From an uncultured bacterium (GTDB lineage: Bacteria > Bacillota > Clostridia > Oscillospirales > Acutalibacteraceae), in contig CAKXIK010000001.1 of the NCBI GenBank assembly GCA_934875675.1, positions 2,425 to 66,424 on the forward strand: 64,000 bases of DNA, read 5' to 3'. Shown piece by piece: positions 24,307-33,732 of the stretch (positions are counted from its first letter, which is position 1; each line of letters begins with the position of its first letter). The notes beneath the pieces are model-generated. The model did not search any database. It had not been told where the DNA came from and saw nothing but the letters and a program-made list of their open reading frames with translations. The translations under genes were made by a program, and so were the position numbers.

Positions 24307-27060
24307 TACCTTTTTTCTTCTCAACAAGCGGTTTTGCCTGTTTGCCAGCGCATAAACACGCCCTTGCAGCAATATTTTTCTTCCCGCCTCGCTATGGGTA
24401 TACAAAGCTTCATAGGATCCGATGTAAGGTTTCATCTGCCTTGCAAAGGCCTGTGCATCTTCTTTTTTCTTTGCAAAAACCTCCGGAATACAGAAAAAAC
24501 CAGAAAGAGATTTTCGGAATCCGTTCTTGACCAGTAAATACCGCTGATTATCAACATCCGCAAAGAAATCCGAAACACACTGGGCAAAAAGAGCCTTGTC
24601 GCGCCCGGTTCCTCCGGAAAGATAAAGAAAATGCACACAAGCGTCAGCAGACTCACACATCACCTTTGAATTTTCGCTTTCAAAGCACCCGCTATTCTTG
24701 AGGGCCTGATGAATACCCTTACCAAAGGATTTCAGCCTGCCAACAGGTGTTAACATTCGTATAAATTTGGGGACACGAAACAGCACTACAAGGAAGGAAA
24801 TCATTCCAAAAATCAGGAACAGAATTCCGAATGCACTCCGGCAGAGCAGACCGTATGATATCATGGACAGTGCAAACACGGTTAAGTTCAAAAAGAACGC
24901 CAAAATGGCATCGAAAAACATCACGCCGCTCATCATATTTTTTTCTACGCCAACCTCATCTGCTACCTCTATCTTGTCAATCACAGCAAGCGATCTTTCC
25001 CAATGAGCCTTTAATTGGTCGCGCTGTCCCGAAAGCCGCAGCATTTCACGGTTCATTTTTCTCGTTCCGCTTTGATTGAAAGCTCCGTTAATCGCGCTCA
25101 GCCTGTCGATCCCCGTCTCAATGGTATCTTCCGTGTAATGTAATCCCAAAAAGTGATCCATACGTCTGGACAAGACGGTATAATCTTCACTGATTAATCC
25201 GCTCGTGTCGACGCGTGTTTCTTTCCACGGCCGCAAGCAAACCAGATGCCAGATATTGCTTGTTTTTTCGGGATCATTTCGATTAACGCGTATGGCACGC
25301 CCCCGCATTTGATTGCTCAGCATAAACGATCCGACAAAGCTGGCGAGTATCAGAGAATTGATGCAGGGAGAATCCCACCCCTCACCGAGCAGCGATTTTG
25401 TACCGATCAGTGCCTGAATATATCCGTGGGAGAATACTTCTGTAATTGCTGCGGTTAAAATATGACTGTCTCCGACTGCATTAACCTTGAGATAATCATC
25501 GGCAGAGAGACTGCCTATGGTTGAGAAGGTTACTTTTCCGCCCTTCCGGATGGCATCTAACAGAGCAACCTTTGCTTCAGCCGGAATAATCACGATGGTT
25601 CCGCAAAGAACACCAAGCCGGATCCTGCCATCTTTTGAGCTGATCTCCGCTCTTCTGAGCTGCTCAAAAAAAGGCAGAACCCCCAGTGCGGTTGCAGATT
25701 TGGAGTTGTCTCCGATTACATTCTCATATTCCTTGCGAATATAATCTGTCAAAATCAAAAGATGAAGATTTTTACCCAACGATGCATATTCGTGGTTTAC
25801 AATTTCACGGATACTATTACATTTTCCCAGTGAGTAGGTCAGGCTTTTTTCCATCTTGGAGTTTGACGTAAAACAAACCCTGCGTTTTTCAATCAAGCCA
25901 CGCTGCTTTAATCTGTTTTCCAGCCCTTCTAAAAACGAAATCGCGGTTGAAAATGAATCGGTGTCATCATACAGAATGTTTTGAATAAGCGTTTCCATCC
26001 AATGCAAATCCATTTTTGGCAATTGCTTGGTGCACAAAAGTTTTTGCAGCTGCTTGGGGTACGGAAGTTTTTTCTCATTTAGAAAAATAAGCAGTGCAGA
26101 AAGACGAGAAGGATTTTCAAGAATTTCATCCTGGCTTTGCAATCCGCACAAGGCTTTATGGCTTCTGACACAATCTTCTAAATTTTTGTCCTCCATTAAG
26201 CTTAGCAGCATCTCCTGTGCACGCACTTCAAAAGCCTGAATCTCTTTTTCTTCCTCTTTTGTGGGATAATTGAAACACACATAATCTTGATGAGGGCATA
26301 AGGTTCCCTCCTTAACAAGCTCCGGCACGGTGATTTCCTCATCAATCTCTCCGCACATTGCAATATACCTTGCCCACAATGCCGGTACCGAATCGTAAGG
26401 CGGTGTTGCGGTTAAAGCAATCACTTGCATCGGCCCCATCTGCTTTTTATAATCCTCCAAAGCTTTCCACCATTCATTTCTCAAATGATGGCACTCGTCA
26501 AGGCAGAGCACCGCAAAGCCAAACTCCTTTGCCGTTTTGATGAGATCGAAGCCGGAATAGTCAATATTTTCGCTTGCAGCTTCTGTATCGCCATCCAGAG
26601 GTTCTTCTTCATCAACGGCGTTGCGTTCAAAATATGTGCCATTCTGCATGGATAAAAAGCCGGATGACGACTTCCGACTTACACGACTGTATTTTTGATT
26701 TTCAACTTTGCTTTTCTCTTTCATCATTGCACTATGAAGTGCTTGATAGGTTGCGACCGTAATAAGCCTGGGCTGCCTTAGATCCTGTGAAAGAATCTCT
26801 TCTGCCGGAATCTCCTCACTTAAAAACGCTTCCTTTACACGCTGAATCCACTGTTCCCGAATCGTTATGCTTGGCGTTAGCACAAGCGTAGGTTTATCAA
26901 GACGCGTGATCAATTCTATGCCAAGTGTTGTTTTGCCTGATCCTGGGGCTGCAACGATATGTATCTTTCCATCCTTCAGATAATGCTCCGAATTTTTCAA
27001 AACCCTGTCCTGGTATTTTCTCCAGGTTCCCTTGAAGTGCAAATATTTTTTTAAATTCAT
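24289..27060 (-). CDS. SF2 helicase-like protein with two membrane helices
   Basis: A 923-residue protein. The N-terminal two-thirds is a superfamily 2 helicase core: Walker A APGSGKTT (38-45), DECH box (188-191), LTATPP (216-221), motif V-like GTKSLLGEGWDSP (554-566) and motif VI QMRGRAIR (585-592). It resembles the Res/type III restriction group. After residue 710 come two hydrophobic segments (about 716-741 and 744-765) and a ~155-residue C-terminal domain that is not recognised. A membrane-tethered SF2 enzyme is unusual. The start follows GGAAAG. It lies between the MarR promoter and the tRNA-Pro terminator as a single gene, so an accessory or defence role is possible but unproven. Confidence 0.75.
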   Translation of the reverse strand: MNLKKYLHFKGTWRKYQDRVLKNSEHYLKDGKIHIVAAPGSGKTTLGIELITRLDKPTLVLTPSITIREQWIQRVKEAFLSEEIPAEEILSQDLRQPRLITVATYQALHSAMMKEKSKVENQKYSRVSRKSSSGFLSMQNGTYFERNAVDEEEPLDGDTEAASENIDYSGFDLIKTAKEFGFAVLCLDECHHLRNEWWKALEDYKKQMGPMQVIALTATPPYDSVPALWARYIAMCGEIDEEITVPELVKEGTLCPHQDYVCFNYPTKEEEKEIQAFEVRAQEMLLSLMEDKNLEDCVRSHKALCGLQSQDEILENPSRLSALLIFLNEKKLPYPKQLQKLLCTKQLPKMDLHWMETLIQNILYDDTDSFSTAISFLEGLENRLKQRGLIEKRRVCFTSNSKMEKSLTYSLGKCNSIREIVNHEYASLGKNLHLLILTDYIRKEYENVIGDNSKSATALGVLPFFEQLRRAEISSKDGRIRLGVLCGTIVIIPAEAKVALLDAIRKGGKVTFSTIGSLSADDYLKVNAVGDSHILTAAITEVFSHGYIQALIGTKSLLGEGWDSPCINSLILASFVGSFMLSNQMRGRAIRVNRNDPEKTSNIWHLVCLRPWKETRVDTSGLISEDYTVLSRRMDHFLGLHYTEDTIETGIDRLSAINGAFNQSGTRKMNREMLRLSGQRDQLKAHWERSLAVIDKIEVADEVGVEKNMMSGVMFFDAILAFFLNLTVFALSMISYGLLCRSAFGILFLIFGMISFLVVLFRVPKFIRMLTPVGRLKSFGKGIHQALKNSGCFESENSKVMCESADACVHFLYLSGGTGRDKALFAQCVSDFFADVDNQRYLLVKNGFRKSLSGFFCIPEVFAKKKEDAQAFARQMKPYIGSYEALYTHSEAGRKILLQGRVYALANRQNRLLRRKKVKGALE

Positions 27061-27174
27061 CTTACTTTCCTGCCTTTTAGAGTCCTGAATTTTTTGATAT
27101 CCGGCATCTTATTCTCCGTACGCAGTGCGGTTCTTCTATTTGGCAATGTTGTGGGCAAAAAATTTTTGACTAAC

Positions 27175-27203
27175 GACAAAAAAACCGCGATTTCTCGCGG
27201 TTT
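27175..27203 (-). terminator. Terminator of tRNA-Pro
   Basis: AAACCGCGA-GAAA-TCGCGGTTT (27182-27203 on the minus strand) with a GNRA-type tetraloop and a long T-tract. Confidence 0.9.
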
Positions 27204-27227
27204 CATGGATACATTGCGTATCCGTTA

Positions 27228-27304
27228 TGGTCGAGGCGATGTGATTCGAACACACGGCCTCTGCGTCCCGAACGCAGCGCTCTACCAAACTGAGCCACGC
27301 CTCG
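27228..27304 (-). tRNA. tRNA-Pro, anticodon CGG
   Basis: A complete cloverleaf: acceptor CGAGGCG/CGCCTCG, D-stem GCTC/GAGC, anticodon stem CTGCG/CGCAG around loop TTCGGGA (anticodon CGG), T-stem GTGTG/CACAT around TTCGAAT, discriminator A and an encoded CCA. Its own promoter and terminator make it a single-gene unit. Confidence 0.95.
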
Positions 27305-27344
27305 ACATTTTTCGTCGCTGCATTTTCTGCAGCGAACATTTAAT

Positions 27345-27373
27345 ATTATATCTATTGACCTGCTATTTGTCAA
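27345..27373 (-). promoter_or_regulatory. Promoter of tRNA-Pro
   Basis: TTGACA (27368-27373), 17 bp spacer, TATAAT (27345-27350) on the minus strand, about 40 bp before the tRNA. Confidence 0.88.
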
Positions 27374-27450
27374 GTGTTTTTTTTATTTTTTTAAAAATAA
27401 TTTGTCCTGATTATTGGATAGTTATAATCAGACCCACGTCACTGAAAACA

Positions 27451-27485
27451 AACAGGAAACCCAAAAATTTTTCAGGTTTCCTGTT
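27451..27485 (-). terminator. Terminator after the EAL protein gene
   Basis: AACAGGAAACC (27451-27461) pairs with GGTTTCCTGTT (27475-27485), followed on the minus strand by TGTTTT. Confidence 0.75.
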
Positions 27486-27490
27486 CGCAA

Positions 27491-29737
27491 TTAATCCGTA
27501 AATTGATACACCGATACATGACTTTGTATCAGCTCATTGAATTTCTTAACCTCCATTGGCTTGGCATAATAATACCCCTGAACAATATCACAGCCAACCT
27601 CACGAAGAAACGGGATTAGTTCAGCATCTTCCACGCCTTCCGCGACCGTATGGATTTTCAGTTTACGTGCCAGGGAAATTGCCACTTCAATAACCTTTTT
27701 CGCCCGCTCCTGATTGTTGTTATTAATAAAAAAGCTGCGATCCAGCTTGATGATATCAACCGGTATGTTTTTGAGCAGACCTAACGAGGAATACCCGCTG
27801 CCAAAATCGTCCATGGACAATAAGAATCCCGCAACATGTGCCTGCTGTAATATATCCGCAATCAAATTTTCGTGCTCAAACATCACGGATTCCGTCAGTT
27901 CAATTTCAATATACTTTCTGGGGATATCATATTTCTCTGTGATTTCCACCAGCTTGGAAATAAAATCAGATTCCAATAAGTGCAGACGCGAAAAATTAAT
28001 TGATACCGGCATCAGCGGCATTCCGCCATCGCGCCAGTTCTTCATAATCGCACAGGTTTCCTCCAACATATACAAATCGAGCTTGACCACAAAACCGTTT
28101 TGCTCAAACAAAGGAATAAATTCGCCCGGAAAAGCAATAGTTCCGTCCTCCGCTTGCCAGCGTACCAGAGCTTCTGCGCCGACAATGCTTTCGTCCTTTA
28201 ATAAATATTTCGGCTGCAAATAAACCTTAAATTCTTTATTCGCAATGCCGTCATTCATTCTGTTTTCAATTTCCATTCTTCGCAGTGCTTTTTGTTTTTC
28301 TGCAAAATCATAGAAAAATTCGCAGATTCCCGACTGTTCATTTAACTGCTTTGCTTTGCGATGCGCATAATTCACCTTTTCGCAAATTTCCTTGATGGAG
28401 GTTTCTCCTTTATCTGTAATATATCTTCCGGTTGGAAACTTGATATAATAGTTAAATTCCTTCCCCATTAACTCAAAAAATCTTTTTTCAAAATTTTTAC
28501 GTACATTTTTGATGTATTCCATTCCTTTATAATCGAGCATGATGATATATTCATCGATATAGATTCTTGCAAATGTTTCATGCGGCTCGGTAAAGGTTTG
28601 TGAAATTGCCAGCGCCATATTTATCAACACACGGTTTCCGATTTCAAAGCCAAGACATTCATTAATTAACTTAAAATTATCAACATCCAGCATAATAAAA
28701 GCAAACTGCTTATCCGGATTTGACTTTAATACCATCAACGCTTTCTCTAAAAATGCATTATAATTGGGAAATTCAATCAGAGGATCAAAATAGGCAAGCT
28801 GGTTCAAATGGATTGTCGTTTTCTTCCGCTGCAAAGCAAAGGCAAGAACAAACAACAGAACCACAACGATGATAATAGCGGAAACCACCGTGTTTCGTAC
28901 TACAATCTGATTTGCGCTCTGTGATATTACTTTCTTTGGCACAACAGAAACCAGATACCAGTCATTGATATTGATCTTTTGATATGCTGCAATCTTTTCT
29001 TCCCCGTTTGTGCCATATTGCGCAATGCTGTTTTTTCCTGCCTGCATATTCTCTTGCATTCCCTTAATCTGACCGCCCGTTATCACATCAAACAAATTGG
29101 AAAAGTTTGAAAAATCAGCACTGTTCGCCATATATACAACCGGATCGCCGTTTTTTGTGACAATGTAAACATACCCGTCTGAGCCGAATAACGGAGTTTC
29201 CAATATGTCTGCAAGAAATTCTGTGGTGCAGGTGGCAAAGATGACACCGCATATTTTCGAATTCTCATACAACGGGACTGCATACACATTGATAAATTGA
29301 CCGTCTACTTTGTCAATCAGCCGATCGGATATCGTGTTTTCTCCATTTAATGCATTGTAAAAAAAATCTCTGTCTAAAACATCAAAGGTCTGATGATCTG
29401 TCGTTACCGCAATACCATCTGACGTTGCAAAACCCATTCGCTTATATGATGCCCGCTCTGCTTCAATCGATAAAATTTTAAGGATGTTGTCTGTGCTTAA
29501 ATCATCTTCGCGATTAATAATTGCTGCAATTGCCGATAACTTTTCAAAATTCAAGTTCACCACTTTTTCGATTGCTACTGCATTCTGGCAAGAAATTTCA
29601 CTCAAATATTGTTCGTTTTGCATCGAGATGTCTTTTTGAGTTGTGGTAATAAAATAAAAAACACCTATTCCTAAAAAACATATCAGGAAGAGAGAAATAA
29701 AAATATAGAGCACTCGCTTATAGTGCTTCTTTTTCAC
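27491..29737 (-). CDS. Membrane sensor with degenerate GGDEF and intact EAL domain
   Basis: A 748-residue membrane protein. It has one N-terminal helix (about 9-31), an extracellular Cache-type sensor (about 40-275), a second helix (about 280-303), a GGDEF-like domain and an EAL domain (about 500-740). The cyclase motif reads IYIDEY instead of GGDEF, so c-di-GMP synthesis is unlikely. The EAL domain keeps its catalytic residues: EALVRW, NFSRLHL, ELTESVM, DDFGSGYSS, IIKLDRSF, AEGVED and the terminal QGYYYAKP. It should therefore be a c-di-GMP phosphodiesterase controlled by an external signal. The start is GTG at 29737 after AGGGG. Single gene with its own terminator. Confidence 0.88.
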   Translation of the reverse strand: MKKKHYKRVLYIFISLFLICFLGIGVFYFITTTQKDISMQNEQYLSEISCQNAVAIEKVVNLNFEKLSAIAAIINREDDLSTDNILKILSIEAERASYKRMGFATSDGIAVTTDHQTFDVLDRDFFYNALNGENTISDRLIDKVDGQFINVYAVPLYENSKICGVIFATCTTEFLADILETPLFGSDGYVYIVTKNGDPVVYMANSADFSNFSNLFDVITGGQIKGMQENMQAGKNSIAQYGTNGEEKIAAYQKININDWYLVSVVPKKVISQSANQIVVRNTVVSAIIIVVVLLFVLAFALQRKKTTIHLNQLAYFDPLIEFPNYNAFLEKALMVLKSNPDKQFAFIMLDVDNFKLINECLGFEIGNRVLINMALAISQTFTEPHETFARIYIDEYIIMLDYKGMEYIKNVRKNFEKRFFELMGKEFNYYIKFPTGRYITDKGETSIKEICEKVNYAHRKAKQLNEQSGICEFFYDFAEKQKALRRMEIENRMNDGIANKEFKVYLQPKYLLKDESIVGAEALVRWQAEDGTIAFPGEFIPLFEQNGFVVKLDLYMLEETCAIMKNWRDGGMPLMPVSINFSRLHLLESDFISKLVEITEKYDIPRKYIEIELTESVMFEHENLIADILQQAHVAGFLLSMDDFGSGYSSLGLLKNIPVDIIKLDRSFFINNNNQERAKKVIEVAISLARKLKIHTVAEGVEDAELIPFLREVGCDIVQGYYYAKPMEVKKFNELIQSHVSVYQFTD

Positions 29738-29833
29738 ACTACCCCTGCTTTCGAAAGAAAACTGCCAATCGTGGAATTTATCATCGAATCACGTCGAAAA
29801 CATCCGTACAATTGATCATCGTACACGCACACT

Positions 29834-29871
29834 AAAAACCGCAAAAGCCTTCATACACTTTTGCGGTTTTT
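29834..29871 (-). terminator. Terminator after birA
   Basis: AAAAACCGCAAAAG (29834-29847) pairs perfectly with CTTTTGCGGTTTTT (29858-29871). The A/T ends make it work in either direction. Confidence 0.85.
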
Positions 29872-29908
29872 ACAATTGGTTTTATTATATGATAAACTAG
29901 TTCTTCTG

Positions 29909-30895
29909 TCAATTCGGTCGAATCGTAATTTCCCCCGAATTCAGGGTATAAAGATCGCCATTTGAACCACGTGCAAGCAAATACCCGTGTTCATCAATAT
30001 CCACCGCGGTTGCCTGTGTTCCCTCGTGACCACTTCCGAAAATTACAATCGGTCTGCCCAACACACAGGAACGGGAACGATATTCCTTTAGATAACTGCC
30101 GGAAGAAAAGTCCTGTACAATATCAGTCATTTCATCTGCAAGAACTGCCGCCATGCGGTTGCGATCAAACTTTTTTCCTGTCACGCTGAACAATGACCCC
30201 GCACGATCGCGAATTTCCGGTGGAAAATCCTCCGCGCGATTATTGACGTTGATGCCGATTCCAACCACGATATACTCAAAGGAACCGTTCTCCATATTTG
30301 TTACCGCATCCGTTAAAATTCCGCAGATTTTTCTGCCTTCCAGATATATGTCATTAATCCACTTGATTTTTGCCTGAGGCTGCCCTCCGGTAACCCTGTC
30401 AATCGCACGTGCAACCGCAACCGACGCGGCGGTTGTAATCATCACAGCGCGATCTGCCGCCAACTGTGAACGAAGAATCATGGTAAAGTATACACTGGTG
30501 CCAGGCGGCGAAAAAAAGCTGCGCCCACGTCGGCCTCTTCCGCCGGTCTGCTCATCTGCCAAAACAATCGTGCCGCTGGATGCTCCTTGCAACGCAAGTT
30601 GCTTTGCTGCCTGATTGGTGGACTCCAGGGAAGGATAAAGCAATAATTGATTCTCAGCATACGACCGACGTAAATTGGAGCGAATAATCGGCAGCGCAAG
30701 CCTGTCACCCTGTTCAATCAGCGTGTATCCTTTGTTTGTAACCGCTGAAATTTGGTAACCGTCACTGCGGAGTTCCTCGATCGCTTTCCAGACAGCCGTT
30801 CTGCTGAGGCAAAGTTCTGCTGCAAGCTTTGCACCCGAAACGCAACTTCCGCTGGCTTTAATCAGTTGTTCCAAAACTGCGTCCTTTGTTGTCAC
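29909..30895 (-). CDS. birA: Biotin-protein ligase and repressor BirA
   Basis: A 328-residue bifunctional protein: an N-terminal helix-turn-helix (about 1-60; CLSRTAVWKAIEELRSDGYQ) and a biotin ligase domain with GGRGRRGRSFFSPPGTSVYF and KIKWINDIYLEGRKICGIL. It attaches biotin to carboxylase subunits and can repress biotin genes. The start is GTG at 30895, preceded by GGGAGG at seven bases; a TTG further upstream lacks a site. It lies 29 bp behind citrate synthase on the same strand and may be co-transcribed with it. Confidence 0.92.
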   Translation of the reverse strand: MTTKDAVLEQLIKASGSCVSGAKLAAELCLSRTAVWKAIEELRSDGYQISAVTNKGYTLIEQGDRLALPIIRSNLRRSYAENQLLLYPSLESTNQAAKQLALQGASSGTIVLADEQTGGRGRRGRSFFSPPGTSVYFTMILRSQLAADRAVMITTAASVAVARAIDRVTGGQPQAKIKWINDIYLEGRKICGILTDAVTNMENGSFEYIVVGIGINVNNRAEDFPPEIRDRAGSLFSVTGKKFDRNRMAAVLADEMTDIVQDFSSGSYLKEYRSRSCVLGRPIVIFGSGHEGTQATAVDIDEHGYLLARGSNGDLYTLNSGEITIRPN

Positions 30896-30924
30896 CGCTT
30901 TTCCTCCCAAAACTCATGCTGTAT

Positions 30925-32289
30925 TCAGCGCTCATCCATCGGAACATACACTTTCTTTGCGCTGACCGATTTATACGCCGGACGCATGATTCGCCCGCCG
31001 CTGATTGTTTCTTCAATACGATGCGCACACCAGCCTGCCATTCGAGCCACCGCAAACAACGGTGTATAAAGATCACTCGGAATTCCCAGCATTTCATAAA
31101 TCAGTCCGGAATAAAAATCAACATTTGCCGAAATGACTTTTGTATCACCCTTTACGCGCGCAAAAACACCCGGAGAAAGGCGCTCCACCCGTTCAAACAG
31201 CTGCAGCTGATCGAGCATACCTTTTTCTTCTGCAAGCTTAGTGGCACGTTTTTTCAATTCCACCGCACGCGGGTCGGAAAGCGTATAAATTGCATGACCC
31301 ATTCCGTAAATTAAGCCGGAGCCGTCTCCCGCTTCCTTGCGTACAATCTTAGTAAGATATGCGCTGATTTCATCATCATCTGTCCAATCGCGCACCTGAT
31401 CTTTGATTTCATTCATCATTTCCATGACGCGATGATTTGCGCCGCCGTGCTTGGGTCCCTTTAAGGAGCCGATTGCCGCGCCAATGACGGAATAGGTATC
31501 CGTGCCGGAAGAAGCCAGCACACGCGCCGCAAAGGTGGAATTGTTTCCTCCGCCATGTTCCGCATGCAGCATCAGGCACAGGTCAAGCAGATGTGCTTCA
31601 TCTGCAGTAAACTGCTGGTCACCGCGCAGTGCGTGCAAAATAGACTCCGCCGTGCTGTAGCTTGTATTAATTTGGTGGAAAAACATGCTTTCATGATCGT
31701 AATAGCGCCGTTTAACCTGATAAGCATAAGCCATAATTGTTGGCAGCTTTGCAATCAGATTAATACTTTGCATCATTATGTTTTCCAGAGAAATATCCTC
31801 AGGCATGTCATCATATGAATAGAGAGTGAGCACCGAACGGGCCAGCTTATTCATAATATTCGGCGACGGCGCTTTCATAATCATATCCTCTGCAAAATAC
31901 GGCGGAAGCTCACGGCAGCTGTTAATCAGCTTGCAAAAACCTTCCATCTGAGGGCGGGTGGGCAATGTTCCGAACAGCAGCAACCAGACAACCTCTTCAA
32001 ATCCAAAGCGATTCTCCTGTTCTGCGCCGGCAATAATATCGCGGATATTGATACCGCGGTAGGTAAGCTCTCCTTCGTCGGGAATTCGCTCATTATCCCG
32101 CACAACATAGCCATGCACGTTACAAATCAAGGTCAGGCCTGCCATTACGCCGGTACCATCCTGATTGCGAAGCCCCCGCTTGACATCATAGCGCTCAAAT
32201 TTAGCCGGATCGATGTGGTTATTGGTCCGATACTCATTACATAAGTTGTGGATCGTCTCCCGCTGTTCCAATGATGCATTCTCTAACAT
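30925..32289 (-). CDS. gltA: Citrate synthase
   Basis: A 454-residue citrate synthase, condensing oxaloacetate and acetyl-CoA. Catalytic regions are visible: HAEHGGGNNSTFAARV, a GPKHGGANHRVMEMM segment, GMGHAIYTLSDPRA and NVDFYSGLIYEMLG. Length and the HGGGNNSTF motif fit the larger clostridial type; methylcitrate synthase is less likely but not excluded. The start at 32289 has AAGGGGG nine bases upstream; a TTG 30 bp earlier is rejected. It has a strong promoter and is followed by birA. Confidence 0.9.
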   Translation of the reverse strand: MLENASLEQRETIHNLCNEYRTNNHIDPAKFERYDVKRGLRNQDGTGVMAGLTLICNVHGYVVRDNERIPDEGELTYRGINIRDIIAGAEQENRFGFEEVVWLLLFGTLPTRPQMEGFCKLINSCRELPPYFAEDMIMKAPSPNIMNKLARSVLTLYSYDDMPEDISLENIMMQSINLIAKLPTIMAYAYQVKRRYYDHESMFFHQINTSYSTAESILHALRGDQQFTADEAHLLDLCLMLHAEHGGGNNSTFAARVLASSGTDTYSVIGAAIGSLKGPKHGGANHRVMEMMNEIKDQVRDWTDDDEISAYLTKIVRKEAGDGSGLIYGMGHAIYTLSDPRAVELKKRATKLAEEKGMLDQLQLFERVERLSPGVFARVKGDTKVISANVDFYSGLIYEMLGIPSDLYTPLFAVARMAGWCAHRIEETISGGRIMRPAYKSVSAKKVYVPMDER

Positions 32290-32596
32290 CCGGCACATCC
32301 CCCTTGAAAGATTATTCAAAAATAATAATATTCTTTATTTTATCGCATCGCTGCTTTAAAGTCAAGCAATGGAATTATTTGTTTTGATTTTTATTCTTCC
32401 GAGCAATTCATTTTTGCTTTCAAATTATGCATTTTTTGTGCAAAATTAAATTATTTTTGCAGCTATTGTTTTTGTTTCATTCATGAATTCCGAAAAAAGT
32501 AAAGAATCGAAAGTAAAAACACAGAAAGAAATTAGAAAATTTATATATCAACCGCAAAGATTACGTTCACACAGAAAGGAATGGTTAATAATCGTT
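32290..32596. other. Divergent intergenic region, citrate synthase / SpoIID
   Basis: A ~300 bp very AT-rich region. It holds the citrate synthase promoter on the minus strand. On the plus strand no convincing sigma-A promoter for the SpoIID-like gene is seen, which would fit control by an alternative sigma factor. Confidence 0.45.
32337..32365 (-). promoter_or_regulatory. Promoter of citrate synthase-birA
   Basis: TTGACT (32360-32365), 17 bp spacer, TAAAAT (32337-32342) on the minus strand. Confidence 0.75.
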
Positions 32597-33646
32597 ATGA
32601 AACAGAAGCTGATTTTGGGCTCCGTACTGCTTGCAATGATGATGCTGATTCCGGCGATGGCAGTAAGCGGAACCGGTGAGCCCTCACAAAACGTCTCATC
32701 TGTAGACAGCATTACTTCTTCGGAAGCTGCCTCCAACTCCTCTGCTGCTGCGGAAAGCACAACTGCTGAATCGACCTCTTCCACGGCAGCAAACCAATTA
32801 TCTTTTAAAATTCTGGATGAAGCAACCGGAAATATTCTGACGGTTCCCGATCAGGAATTTTTGCTGGGTGCCGTTGCTGCAGAAATGCCCCTGACGTATC
32901 ACGACGAGGCGTTAAAGGCACAGGCGGTTGCCTGCTACACGATTTATGACAAAAAGCGAACGGAACAACGCCAAAAACCGGATGCAGCCTTAAAAGGTGC
33001 GGATTTCACCTGCAACACCGATACTTGGCAGATTTATGTGACAAAGGAAGACATGCAGGAACGTTGGGGCACCACATTTGAGACAAATTATGCCCATTTG
33101 CAGCAGGTTTGCAACCATGTGGGGCTGCAAAAGCTGGTTTATCAGGGTGAACCGGTTTTGGCAACGTACTACGCGATTTCCGCCGGTAAAACTGAAGCCG
33201 CAGAAGACATTTGGGGCGGAAAACGCGATTATCTGGTCGCTGTCGCCAGTCCGGGAGACACACAGGCACCCGGCTACGAAACGACGGTAACCTGCAGTAA
33301 AAAGGAAGCCCGCACGGCAATTCTGAAAAAGTGGCCCTCTTGCGAGCTGGGCAGTGACCCTGCCGCCTGGATAACCGACCCCATCCGCACAGCATCCGGC
33401 TCTGTGCGATCGATTGCCGTTGGATCCATTGTTGCGACCGGAGATGAGCTGCGCACCCTGTTTGCTCTGCGCTCGTCCAACTTTATGGTCAGCTACACCG
33501 AAGCATCCGGTTTTACCTTTACGGTACATGGCTACGGGCACGGCGTCGGGATGAGCCAATATGGTGCCGATACCATGGCACGCAGCGGTTCAGACTACAA
33601 AGCAATTCTGCAATGGTATTACCCCGGAACCGAGTTGACCGCTTAA
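32597..33646 (+). CDS. SpoIID/LytB domain protein
   Basis: A 349-residue secreted or membrane-anchored protein with an N-terminal hydrophobic signal segment (about 4-25), a Ser/Ala/Thr-rich linker (about 26-75) and a SpoIID domain. Family hallmarks are LGAVAAEMPLTYHDEALKAQAVACYT and the C-terminal GYGHGVGMSQYGADTMA. SpoIID strips stem-less glycan strands during engulfment in spore formers, which supports a sporulating or formerly sporulating lineage. ATG at 32597 has its AAAGGA 16 bases away, a long spacing; no better in-frame start is seen. It converges with the his operon. Confidence 0.88.
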   Translation: MKQKLILGSVLLAMMMLIPAMAVSGTGEPSQNVSSVDSITSSEAASNSSAAAESTTAESTSSTAANQLSFKILDEATGNILTVPDQEFLLGAVAAEMPLTYHDEALKAQAVACYTIYDKKRTEQRQKPDAALKGADFTCNTDTWQIYVTKEDMQERWGTTFETNYAHLQQVCNHVGLQKLVYQGEPVLATYYAISAGKTEAAEDIWGGKRDYLVAVASPGDTQAPGYETTVTCSKKEARTAILKKWPSCELGSDPAAWITDPIRTASGSVRSIAVGSIVATGDELRTLFALRSSNFMVSYTEASGFTFTVHGYGHGVGMSQYGADTMARSGSDYKAILQWYYPGTELTA

Positions 33647-33696
33647 TCACACAAACTTTTGTGCACCATTCATACTACGTTCTTTTAAAAAGGTAT

Positions 33697-33730
33697 AAAA
33701 CTGGGCTGCCATGGATTTTGGCAGCCCAGT
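33697..33730 (-). terminator. Terminator of the histidine operon
   Basis: ACTGGGCTGCCA (33700-33711) pairs with TGGCAGCCCAGT (33719-33730), followed on the minus strand by TTTTAT, directly after the hisE stop. Confidence 0.88.
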
Positions 33731-33732
33731 GC

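Noticed and set aside
27228..27304. tRNA-Pro as an integration site with flanking att repeats
   Set aside because: No second copy of the tRNA 3' end was found downstream and no integrase gene is present.
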